The translations under genes and the position numbers were made by a program. A stretch of DNA of 64,000 bases from Hymenoscyphus infarciens (Eukaryota > Ascomycota > Leotiomycetes > Helotiales > Helotiaceae), in the NCBI GenBank assembly GCA_001414345.1, contig LLCB01000098.1, positions 120,934 to 184,933 of the forward strand, written 5' to 3'. This document shows positions 42,930-55,260 of the stretch, piece after piece. A model generated the notes under the pieces. That model had not been told where the DNA came from, ran no database searches, and saw only the letters and a program-made list of their open reading frames with translations. Position 1 is the first letter of the stretch. Each line of letters opens with the position of its first letter.

Positions 42930-44446
42930 TTACCCCATCAAGCTCGAGTTACCCGAGTCCATGCGACGACGTTCAACTCCGATGAAGTTCTCGACTAAGT
43001 TTCGTTCGCGGTCGATTCCATTGTTGATCGTGGTAGCACTTGGTCGGGAACCAGCAGCGAGATATCCTTCATCATTTTCGAGCTCAAATGGAGTAATCGG
43101 TCCCGGGCTGCCCGTAGGAGCGAGTCGAGGGCTAACGGGTTCTGGCATTGCGAGAGTGAGATCGATTGGAGGTGTCGTGGTAGATGCTACGCGTGCTTGC
43201 GCAATCATGTCTCTCTGATATTGTTGTAGCTTCCTCTTGACATCGCTGTTGTTTCTCTCGTGTGCGGGTCTCTTCTTCTTGGCTGGATTGTTGAAGGTGG
43301 GAATTTGTAGGCTGGTTGTGGTCGGAGTCAAACTGGTTCGTGGAGTGGATGACTGGGAGGAAATTGGTGATATATAGTTTGAAGGGTAGTATTTTCCCTT
43401 GGGAATAGCGAACGAGTCTAGGTCTGGAACCGAGGGGTATTTGTTGATTGCAGGAGCGGTGATAGAAGAAGTCGGGACTCTTGGGGTTGTCTCGGAGACG
43501 GGCGATGAGTGTGATGAACAGGCCGACATGTTGGAAGGTGATCCGGGAGTCGATGCTTCGGAGGAAGGAATTCTTGCTGAAGGACCAGATAATCCGGTAA
43601 CGTGGTGGGTAAAGGGATGTGGTCTATATTTTTGATGGGCGTCTTCAAAGTCTGGGAAATATCCTCTGTGATGTGTTAGTCTTTGCATTCCCAGAGCACA
43701 AGCACTTGGAAGTATTGTATTGTATTTATATAAACCTACCCTTTCAAATCTCCTCGACCGGTCAAAGGTGTGTATGCTGTTGGTAGATTTCTGGGTGGGA
43801 GTTCTATCGGAATGGGCTTTGTTCTCTTTCTCGAGGGGGTCTCTTCGGTTTTTAATCTTGGGTGCAGGGTACCGCCATTATTGCCTAATGAGCATAAAGA
43901 TGCATTAGCATTCATTTGACTCCACACGATGCCCCGATGAGAAGTGGAATCGTGGTTCAGTGAGAACAAGGTCACGGCCTGCGCGGGGCAAAGGTCCGTA
44001 CCAGGTGGCGGCGGGGTAGCGTTCAGCCATTCCCGTCACCAGCTGCAGAACTCGGTGCACCAGAGACCCTGTAGCGCAGCGTTGGGCTTGGTTGAATCGC
44101 ATCACCCCCACCATGCACAACGGTGTGCATACTGTGTTCTGTGTTCTGCGTATGGGTGGGTGGTGTATGGAAGTTGTGATGGTCGGAGTGACTTACCAAA
44201 ACCAGAAGCGCCTGGCGATGAAGCCCCTTCCTCCGCACCACCGTGTACACGACGAGCAGCACCCGCAGGACTGGCCTCTCTCGCATTCATGGAGCGTAGA
44301 GTTGCCATGAAGCCATCGTCGCTTTTGTTGGACGAGGTCGAGGAGGCCGAGTTGTTTCTGACGAATGACGGACGTGGGCTCCGGCTTGGCTTTGGCTGAG
44401 CGGCGGAAGCCAAGTATGACACCGGCTTGAAGGATCGACTGGCCAT
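42930..44446 (-). CDS. Three-exon gene for a Ser/Pro-rich, mostly disordered protein
   Basis: Proposed coding segments: 44446-44197, 43884-43740, 43665-42930 (250, 145 and 736 nt; sum 1131, so 376 residues plus stop). Start ATG at 44446 has A at -3 and G at +4. Intron 1 (44196-43885, 312 nt) begins GTAAGT and ends CATTAG, with TGCTAATG upstream as a branch site. Intron 2 (43739-43666, 74 nt) begins GTAGGT and ends CACAG after ACTAAC. Phases match at both junctions: Gly (G|GC) and Gly (GG|A). The N-terminus is Ser-rich (SFVRNNSASSTSSNKSDDG). Exon 3 carries a basic and helical patch, AKKKRPAHERNN then SDVKRKLQQYQRDMIAQA (about residues 259-285), probably the conserved part. Function not recognised; a nuclear or signalling role would be a guess. 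Confidence 0.75.
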
Positions 44447-45400
44447 TTTATGAATTTTATGAAAGAAGTTCGATCTCAAGGCGAGTGAGTCTTGGGTTGT
44501 TTCTGCGTTTCTGTGTTTCTGTGTTTCTCTTCACGAGATTCGAAGCTGGTGCGGTGCGGTGCGGTGCGTTGCGGTGCGGTGCTTCAGGGTTTGCCCAGGA
44601 AATCGGATCGGATCGGTCTTTACGGCTGACGGAGAATTGTTAAAGGCGATGCGATGGGAGGTACTTCTGTCGCACTTGAGGGTACTTGGAGGTTGGGCGG
44701 TGGAGCAAGCGTTGACGATGTACCGATTCGATGTACTAATGTACCTCCTTCCTACTCCTGGTCTGAATACCGGTAGGAAGTGGAAAATGAGGTTGATGAT
44801 GATGACAATCAAGGTACTGACAGCTGCAGAGTTCGAGTCAGTTCTGAGATGCTGACTGAGGCGGACGAAGCACGAGATGGGCGAGAGATGGGCGAGAGAT
44901 GGGGGTCACCGTCAAAGAGTGACGTTGTGACTTCTGTCGCTCGTCGAATGTCGTCGTTGCGGTGGTGGTTGAGGCTTGGTGCCGGTGCCGCCAACACAAC
45001 ACATTACTCGCAAGGCAAGGCTTAGGCTGTTGAGAAACAAAAGACTACTTAGGCATATGACGTTGTTGTCGCCGGCAAAGGAAAGTCGTGGAAATCGCGA
45101 TGGAGGAAGGTGTGAGTATGAGTACTTTACACCTCTGATACCTTGATGGGTGGTTCCTTGGGTGTGGTGGGAGAAGGATGAAGATATCGACACTCCTCTC
45201 ATTCTGCGCCGCCTCATTACACGCAGCGCCAATTCTCCCAATTCCCCCAATTCCCACCAAGGAACACCAGCTAACAGGTTAGGGCAGGGCAGGGCAGAGC
45301 AGAGCACAGGGCATGTAACCCAAATCCACATCACAGGCATACTTTTCCTACCCTCTGTAAGGCCGTGCCCTTAATAAAGACACCACTCTTACGTAGCTTT
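44447..45400. promoter_or_regulatory. Upstream region of the three-exon gene
   Basis: Presumed promoter and 5' leader of the minus-strand gene. It contains a repeat of TTTCTGTGTTTCTG type just upstream of the ATG (44498-44530), a GGTGC tandem array (44548-44582), GATCG/GATGAT runs, a GGCGAGAGAT duplication (44879-44899) and GGGCA/GAGCA repeats (45281-45309). No gene on the other strand could be supported. Confidence 0.45.
44548..44582. repeat. GGTGC pentanucleotide tandem repeat
   Basis: Seven near-perfect GGTGC units with one T substitution (GCGTTGC), about 100 bp upstream of the proposed start codon at 44446. It may lie in the 5' leader. Confidence 0.85.
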
Positions 45401-48400
45401 ATTGGTACGAAGGACGCGCATAAATCCACAGCCCACATATACCTCTATAAAAGTAAGCTACCCTACTTAGCACATTACTTCATAGTTACTTACTTATGTA
45501 AAAAGAATTAAATTAACATAAACGAGTGAGCTATAGCTACCTATTATTTATCCTAAGTATACTAAGCTATAGAAGTTTGAAAGTAATAAGTAAGCTAACA
45601 AGTAAGTTAGTTAACGAGTAAGCTAATAAGTAAGCTAATAAGTAAGCTAATAAGTAAGCTAATAAGTAAGCTAATAAAGATAATATCTTAAATAAAACCG
45701 TAGAAAGTTTAGAATTAATAAGTAAGCTAGTATATAAGCTAGTATATAAGCTATTAGAGAAGTTATCCTAAATAAGCTATAGATGTTTTAAACTCTTTTA
45801 AATACCTTTAGATAGGTAGCTACTAGCTTACTAGGTAGCTTTCTCTAATTTTTAGTCTATTATATCTATTATTCTAATAAGCTATACTAAATATCTCTTT
45901 TATCTTAAACACTTCTCGCTATCTCTTATATTAATTAAAAGGCTTATATTACTATCTAATAATACTAATAAACAAAAAGTATCTAAACTTAAAACTTCTT
46001 ATCTCTAGCCTCTTATTCCGTACCTAATAGAAGCTAAACTATAAACTTAACTCTAATCTAAATTATATACTATATTTATATAAGTAGTTAAGACTTATAG
46101 AGCTAATAAACTTAGTACTAATACTATATACTATGTCTAAAAGCGATTTAGTTATAAATTAAGAGTAGATAGTATAGGTATATTATTTAACGTCTCCTCT
46201 TCTAAAGATATAAAGTAGTTAGTAAGAGTCTTCTACTCTAGTTATACTTTCTAGTATTTATTAGCTTAGTATATAGAAGTACTATATGTTTATTTATAAC
46301 TAGTACTAGAAGTGTTATAATCATATTATTATCTATCTCTTTTCTCTAAACCCTCTTCTCTTATTTAGTAATATAGAATATATTATAATAAGTTATATAA
46401 TAACTATTATAGTATATATATATTATTTTTTCTAACTCTAAAATATTAAAGTTTATACTAGACTAGTATATGTACTAAGCTAATATAATTATTTAGAGAA
46501 TTTAAATAATTATATTCTAGATATTAGTTAGTCTTATTATCTTAAAGCTAAGAATTAGAGAAGTTTTACTAATACTAGGTAGAAGCTACTAAAGTAGTAG
46601 AGCTAAGAGCTTTAGAGATAGTTAGTTAAAGGTATTTATTATTTCTTATATATATATAATATAAGAAGTATATAGAAGAATCTAATATTAATTCTATATA
46701 TTATCTAGATACTTCTTAAAAACCTACTATATAGCTACTAGATTACTTATATAGAGATATTATACTTTTACTCTCTTATATACTATATCTAGTTTATATT
46801 ATTATACATTCTTCTTAAGTTCTAATAGGTCTGGTTTATTCTACTTTCTAGTTTCTATCTCTTGATACAAGTTCTCCTAGTATGCTATTCTTAGTATTCA
46901 GTTTGTCCTAGTATCTAGCTTCTATTTATTAGTTTATAATATACACTTATAAAGGTGCTTATAGATAGGTAAAAGATATAGAGTTTTATAAGTAAATAAA
47001 TAGGGAATTAATAAGTAAGTAAGCTAATAAGTAAGCTACTAGATACTTAGAACATATATTCTAGTAAGCTATAGAAGTTTAGAATTAATAAGTAAGCTAT
47101 TAAGTAAACTATTAAGTAAGCTAATAAGTAAGATATAATAAAGAAAGCTAGTAGCTATATAAGTTTAGAAGTAGTAATTAATAAGCTATTTATAAGAAGT
47201 ATTCTTATATTTATATATTATATTTAGTATTAAGAATATTAAGAAAATTTCTCTATTTCTACTATAATATTAATCTAGAGTAACTACTAAGATTAAACCA
47301 TCTACTAGAGATTAATATTAATAGAACTATTATAAAAGTCCTTAGCTAGAGATTAAATTACTTCTATTATATTATATCTTCTCTTAGTAAGATATTCTTA
47401 TTTTAGAAAAGTATAAGTATATATTAACAACTTTATATTATCTAACCTTACTAGTGTCTACTCTAGTCTAATAGTTATCGTCCTCGCGTTCTCTCTTAAT
47501 ATTAGCTCTACTATTGTTAGTTATAAAGTAAGTTTATACTAGTTAAGAGAACAACTCTTATAAATTAACACTCTCTAGTAAGCTACCTAATATTAACAAT
47601 TTCTTAAGGCTTTTAATCTTAGCTTAGAGCTTATAATTGTTTACCTATTAGAGGTTAGACTATATATATTAAAAGATAAAAGGTATATATTTTAACCTTA
47701 TTACTATCTATCTTAAGCTTAGCTTTCTTTATATATATTATAGAAGCGACTTAATTAAGTTAGTAATTAAAGTAAATTAAGAATTATATTATATATACTT
47801 TATATATATATTTATAAATAAATTTAGATTTCTTAATACTATGTTTATAGATAGCCTTCTTTATCTCTCTCTTTTGCTTTAAGAGGTTTTACTTAGCCTA
47901 TAAATCTTTATTATATATTTTATAAGCTATATTAGTTTTAGTAAAGAATTGACTAAGTCCTAGAATAACTATAGGTAGAGTTTTTAAGGTATTAAGGCTA
48001 AGCTTAATACTATTCTTAAAATCTAACTTATAAAACTACTATTCCTTCTTATAACCCTTTAGTATAAAAAAGGTATTACTTCTAGCGCTATAACTACTAT
48101 TACCTATATTACCTAAACTACTATTACTTATATTACTTAAACTACTATTACTAGCGGTATTTAAATAACTAGTCTTAGCCTTCTCTTTATTTACCTTAAA
48201 AAGGGTTTTCTTAACAACTTCTAGGTTAGAGTCTATTAAGCTAGGACTAGCAAATAGATCTTAAATTTAACTTATATTAGGCTCTCTAAAGTCTAGCAAT
48301 TTAGTAGTCTTTATAGTATCTATAAGAGGTATATTAGGCCTACTTAATATTAATACTAAAAGTAGAGGTAAAGTATAAACCTAGAAACTTATAGTTCTAA

Positions 48401-50582
48401 ATTTATATAAGCAATAACTATATACTTTTATTACTTAAAGTCTTTTATAACAATTTAGATTAAGAACTAAGTAGATAGACTAGGTCTTAATTATTATTAT
48501 AATAGTAATTAAGATAAGAAAAGTTAAACGAGAAAAGTTAAAAAAGAAAAGTAACTTTAAAGTAGCTAGTATTAGTAATAGTAGAGTAAATCGTAGTTTA
48601 ATAAGTAAGCTAACTAGTAAGCTACTAAGTAAGCTGCTAATTAAGAGTAAGCTATATAGTACTCTACGAAGCCTACTTTTACACTAACTCGTTCTTACTA
48701 CTTAAATAGAGCCTTAGTATATAAATACCTTATCTAATTTCTATTATCTATAATACTAATTACTAAGGTATACTATTTTAAGGCCTCTTTTAGGCCCTCG
48801 AGGTATAAGGCTTTTAGTTCTAAGGTCTTCTTTTTATTATCCTTTGTTTTATTCCTATATATAGATACTTTATTAATACTTCTTATAAAAGAAGTCGAGG
48901 CTTTAAATTTAAAGGTTTTAATAGTTTTAATAGTTTAGTTACTTTAAGGTCTTTTATATATTATTTCTACTACTTTAGTTATACTTTATATAAAGATACT
49001 TAATTTAAGAGATTTAAATAAGAATTTAGTATTAGTATTATACCTTTTAGTTTTAAGACCTAGTTAAAAGTCTTTTATATATATAAGCTTAATATTATAA
49101 TAGACCTTAAAGTAACAAGAGTTACTTTAAGGTCTTTATTATTACTATTACTATTATTATTATTACTATTAGCCTCCTTTTCCTCTTCTCCTCTCTTCTA
49201 CTTATTATTATTATTACTTTTACTAAAGTTATAATAAGTATACTATTTAGTTCTTTCTAAATCCTTACTCTACTTTCTTTTTCTTAGATTTATATTTAAG
49301 CTTTATTTAGTATTTTAAGCTATAATTAATAGAAAATCTTTAAATATTAAAAGAGTTTATTCCATTTTTATTAAATTATATAATAACTAAGTAAGTTAGA
49401 TCTTATATTATAGTTGTTTATAGAGATATTCTAGTTAATTATAAAGCTAGGACTTTATAAAACTTAGTAAGATAAGATTAAGAAGTTTTCTAAAAGCACT
49501 CTTTAAACAAGTGTTTTTCCTATTTATAAGTCTAAGCTTAAAATAAGAGTTAATTAGAGAATTTTTATAAAAGCTACTATATAATTTCTAATCTATTATA
49601 TAGCTTTAATAAAAGTTTAAGTTAAATATACAGTTCTTAGGAATATATTTAGTAATATAAACTTTATAATCTAGTATAAATTATATTATATATTTATTAC
49701 TTTAAAATAAAAGAAATATATATTATTTAGATATTAGGTATAGTAGTAGAGGTAGAGAAAGAAAGTATCTAGTAAAAGTCTAGTATTTCTAGACGTTCTT
49801 TTATTAAAAGTATTAAACTTCGTAGTTACTTATTAATCTACTAGCTTACTTAATATAAGTTTATATATTAGGGAATATAGGCTATTTTATAGTAAGAATC
49901 TCCTTATATTTATATTCTATTATTTATAACCTTTTATAAGAACAAAATAGTTATAATATGTTAAATTACTTTACTTTACTAATACTCTTTTTAATTCTAT
50001 TTCTATATCTTTTATTAAAATATCTTATAATATAATTAATACTACTTTATATATAAGCTCCTTTTCTTTCTCTAGCTCTCTTTCTAGTATATCTATTCTA
50101 GCTTATAGTAGTAGCTTTAGTAGAGTAATAAAATAGTATCCTCTCTAAAACGTAAAAGACTACTTATATATAGTAAATAGTAAAAGGTTAATAGTTTACT
50201 TATATTATTTAAAGACTTAATAACAAATTCCTTACTACCTTCTTCTTATATTTCTAGATTTCTCTTATCTTTTTTTAATTTATAGACTATTCTTAATACT
50301 ATTAGATATTAAGAGTATTATATTCTAGAGACATACTCTTATTAGCCTAAGCCTTATTAGATTAAAACATATTTAGATTATAATCTACTATTATAATTAT
50401 AACCTTTCTCTAGCTAGAAAATAGACGTTCTTAAAACCTAATCTCTACTACTACCCCTCTAAGACTTAGCTTATTAATAGTCTCTTAATATAATATACTA
50501 ATATTAATCTTAAGCTCCTCTTCTTAAATTCTCTTATAAGTAAGTATACGAGCTTAAGCCTTTATAACTATCTTTCTAATCT

Positions 50583-50903
50583 AAAGACGCCTTCTACTAG
50601 TAAACCTATAAAGTCGATATATACTTAGTATAGCTAATATCTCTATTTAAAGACACCTTCTACTAGTAAACTTATAAAGTTAATATATACTTAATATAGC
50701 TAATATCTCTATTTAAAGACACCTTCTACTAGTAAACTTATAAAATCGATATATATTTAATATTATAGCTCTTACTTAAAGATACCTTCTACTACTAAAC
50801 CTACGAATTTAATATATATTTAATATTATAACTCTTACTTAAAGACACTTTCTACTACTAAATCTATAAAGCTAATATATATTTAATATAAAAACTACTA
50901 TAC
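50583..50903 (+). repeat. Five-unit tandem repeat, periods 66, 66, 63, 63 bp
   Basis: Units start AAAGACGCC, AAAGACACC, AAAGACACC, AAAGATACC and AAAGACACT at 50583, 50649, 50715, 50778 and 50841. All periods are multiples of three. In one plus-strand frame each unit reads K-T/I-P/L-S-T-S/T-K-x-T/I and onward with only TAA stops (former Gln), which suggests a RIPed protein repeat of 21-22 residues. Confidence 0.7.
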
Positions 50904-53900
50904 TTTATACTTCTATAATTACTATCTCTTTAGTAGCTCTTTTATAAGTAAATGCCTAAGCTTAAATACTATCTATTACTACTCTTAAATAAGGTATAGC
51001 TAAATATAAGAAAGAGAAAGCTTTTACTTAATACTATAAGTTCTTTATACTCTTAATTAAAACTAAACTAAATAAAACTAGTAAAAGCTTTATATTTACT
51101 TTAAAACTTTCTAGTAAAAGCTTAAGAATATCCTAACTATATCTTATAATAGCTAAGAATAGTTTATTTTAATATTTAATAAAGAAGACTATTAACTTCT
51201 AGCTAATAAACTAAATATACTAATACTAAAGTATAAAGCTAAAACCGACGCCTCTAATAGTAAAGTAGCTACTAGAAATTATATTATTTTCTTATAAATC
51301 TAAAACGTTATTAACTACTATAAGAATAGCACTAATCTACTAAATTATCTAGGTATAGTTTAGAAATATAATATTATTTACTATTAAGAAGGTCTTAGAG
51401 AGAACCAACTACTATACTACTATTAAGATAATATTAGAGATAAAATTATAAGATATATTCTATATAATAAAGCTATATTATAAAATACTTAAACTAATTA
51501 TTTCCTTAGACTCTATTACTTTATTAATCTCTAAGATTATTATAGTTAGAATAGAGTAAAGTATCTTAGTAGTATTTATAACTATAAAGAAATTATCTTA
51601 AGTTATCTAATATCTACTACTACTCCCCTTTCTAATAGAGTTATAGAAACTAAGACTCTTTACCTATCTCTAACTTATAAAAGATATACTATCTAATAAC
51701 GTTTATTTATTAGAGATAGTATTATTAAAGTACTTAATTAGTCTTTTACTAAAATTTTTCAAGGTCTCTACCTAAGTAAACTTAAAGACCTATCTAGTTC
51801 TATCCCTACTTTTATAATATCTACTACTTTCTTAACTACTATAGATCTAGTTAATATACCTATTAACTAACTTATAAACTTTAACTATTATAAAGGATAG
51901 AACCTTCAACGTTATATAGAGCTTACTCTATTTTTTTTAATAATATATAATAATCTAAAACTTAAGAATCTTATTAAAATAGCTAGTAGAATAATAGCTT
52001 TTATTATATAGATTATTAAGTAGAAGCTTTTAAAGTCGATAGACGCTTATATATAGCTTTTATAAAGTAGTATTTTAATAGTCCTCTACCTAGCCTTATT
52101 TCTTTAATATATAGACGAGCTAGAGCTTTAAGCTAAAGTAACTAATCTAGATTTCTAAATTCTAGAGATATAAAACTATTTTACTACCTATTATAAAGAT
52201 AATATAATAGATTATACTTACTCTAAATCGATAATCCCTTTACTTTATATAAATACTAATACCTACAAAGCTTTTATTTACTACTTAAAATAGTCTAGTA
52301 GAGTATATTATAGCTAGATAGATAGAGCTAGTCTATTTAACCTAACTAAACTAGTAGATATAGGTAACCTTTTAAGGGTTATTAAAAGTTTTTACTACTA
52401 GATAGAAAATATATAGCTCCCTTAGTTAGTTTAAGCCTATAGAAGATATAAAGCTATAAAAAAGATAGTTAATAAGAATAAGAAGTTAAAATTATATATA
52501 AGTACCTTAGTTAGAAACGACGTATTAAAGAAAAGTCTACTAGTAGAGTTACTAGTTTAAGAGGAATTATTTTTTAAGTCTTAGTAGGTTTTAGTATTAG
52601 ATTAATTATAATATTTCTTAATTAGTAGCTAATAATATAGATATACTATAAAATAGAAAATAAGTATTAAGTTTACTTATATTCTTTAGTATTATTTTAC
52701 TAAAATACTTTCTTTAGGTTTAGAGCTAGGATACTTAAAAGGGTTAGTTAGTATTAAATATTAATATTATAACTTATGTATTCTTTATTAGATAAATTTT
52801 CTATATAGTAAGTCTATAGTAAGTAAGCTATTAAGTAAGCTAATAATAGAAGCGATTAATAAGAGGATGTTTAAGTAAGCTATTAAGTAAGCTATTAAGT
52901 AAGCTAAAAGAAAATAGAAAGCTATTACTAACTAAGTAGTAAAAAGTTATTATAGTCTAGCTTTATAACTAAATTTATTTATATCAACATACTTAGTAGC
53001 TAGGGAAATATATATATTTAAGTAAAAAAAGAGAGACTAAAGTAAGTAAAAACTCTAATCTATTCTCTATTAATATATATAATTATTAACTTTATCTATT
53101 AATATATTATATTAATACTTCTAATTAGAGTTATAAAGGAACTAGGTATCTTATACTATTAATTCTACTAGAGTACTAGTGTTTAAGAGTTATAGTATTA
53201 CTAGAATACACTATATACTAAGTAAATATATAGTTTACTTAATCTCTTACCTAGTAGCTTATCTAATAGCTTACTCTATACTAATTATACTAATTTATAG
53301 CTAAGTATTTCTACTTAGATATAATATACTAGGTGTAGAATTATAGACTATTTAACCTTAACTCTCTTATATATATCTACTAAGCTATATATTTTATTAT
53401 ATTATAACTTTTTATTAAAGTTAGGTCTAAAGAGTACTTTAATAATTCTCTCTCTATTAGTACTTTTCCTAAGATATTTTTCTTCTATAGAAAGAGCTAA
53501 TATCTTAATATAATATAGAGACTAACTTCTTATTCTCTAATAACTTTAACTTAAATAATAATTATAATATATAGATTAATTAAGATATATTTATATCTTA
53601 TTACTTTAATATTATAAAAAAGATATAAAAATAAACAAATCTCTAAAACTAGTTAGCCTACTATACGAATTAGAATATTATAGTCACCTTCCTTAGCTTA
53701 ATAATATTTACTAAGTAAGTAATATATAATCTTATATACTATCTAAGAATTACTAGAAATATACTTTATATTACTCTTTATTATAAGCTTTTTAAGTACT
53801 TTTAAGATAAACCTTATATTAATAGATTTATAAAAGAAGCTATATCTATAGCTATTATATATTATAGCTACTTATAGTCTAAGGCTATAATAATAGTTAA

Positions 53901-54479
53901 AGCTAGTTATTTTCTATTAAGTCTATATAACTTAATAATAGCTTTTTATCTTAATCTTTTAGAATTCTTTTATTATATTATTATAAGTAGTAAGATTTCT
54001 AAACAAGCGTAGTTCTATAGTCTTAAATGGTTTATTTAACTAAAGTATTTTACTTATATTCTAGAACTATAGAAACCTTAGAAGTACGCCTACTTTAACT
54101 AGATTAGGGTTATAAAGTACTATTAAATACTTTTTAATCGAGAAATCTAAGCTACCTATTCTAATAAAAGCCTTAGTACCTTCTATTCTAATAACACTAA
54201 CCCTCGTAGTATATAGACTATAAACTTATTACTATACTATACCTATTTATTATACTTCTATAGAAAAGATTTAGACTTAGAACTAGAACGTCTATACTAT
54301 TAGGGCTATAATAGAAACTAGTAATATAAGTAAGAGATTAGATTAGACTAATATTTTATTAAGAGCTAGCCTTAAAAGAGCTTTTTTATACTAAATCCTT
54401 TTAATAAAGAAGCTAATAAATCTCTTAATAATCTTATTCTTATTAGTAATTCGTCTATTAATTAAAGCTAGCTTACTAT

Positions 54480-55260
54480 ATCTTCTTTAAATAAGAAAGA
54501 GGAAAGTAAGAGTAGAGCTTTTAAAAGATACAAGTATTATTTTAAAGCTATAAGCTCTATAGATAATATAAAACAGTTTAAGAGACTCGACTAAATAGGT
54601 CTTATAAACACGGTATACTATTATAGAGTAACTCTTTAATTAATTAATTAATACTAAGATAAGAAATATAAAGTTATAAGTTATATACTATAAAGTATCT
54701 TATTATAGCTCTTATTAAATATATATACCTTTATCTAATATAATATAGCTTATAAATTTAATCTATATATAAAACGAATATAGCCTAAGACTTATAATTA
54801 AGTTAAATTTATAATAAATATAATATACTAATATATATATATACTTAAATACTAGATTATATAAGAACTCTTCTATACTAAAGAGCTTAGAATATCTAAT
54901 AAGGAAGAGATAGAAAGAGACTAGAGTAGAAAGTCTTATCTTATACTATTATACTAAATTATATTACTTATAAAGTAGGTCTAGGATTTCCTCTCTCTAT
55001 TTTTAACTTACTTTTAAAAATAAGAATACTAATAATAATACTCTAGCTAAGAAATTCTCTTAAATTTATAAATATAATATTAAAGAATAGCTTAGTTACT
55101 CTACCTTAGTAATTATTTAGATATAAAGTATAAGCATATACTTAAAAAGAAGACTAAATATATAGAAAGTATTAAAAAAATATATAAACATCTACTTTTA
55201 AAATATAAAATTACTTTAGACTAAGATATCTTAGAGATACTTAGAGAATATACTAACTAA
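54480..55260 (+). pseudogene. KDZ-family (Kyakuja-Dileera-Zisupton) transposase relic
   Basis: One plus-strand frame holds three family landmarks in the right order. G-L-I-N-T-V-Y-Y-H-R-V-T-L at 54598 corresponds to the GLxxxVCRHxxPL block and is followed by a former GEKY. Y-N-I-A-Y-K-F-N at 54739-54762 is the RIPed form of YDIACxF/L. E-L-R-I-S-N-K-E-E-I-E-R-D-stop-S-R at 54883-54930 is the RIPed form of GLSDGExxERxWSR. All differences are G-to-A or C-to-T (Asp to Asn, Cys to Tyr, Trp to stop). An upstream piece (about 54080-54200, TLTRLGL) may be its N-terminal part. KDZ elements are large cut-and-paste DNA transposons; this one is dead. Confidence 0.8.

Noticed and set aside
42706..43218. 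170-codon plus-strand open frame
   Set aside because: It overlaps exon 3 of the minus-strand three-exon gene and has no recognisable domain.
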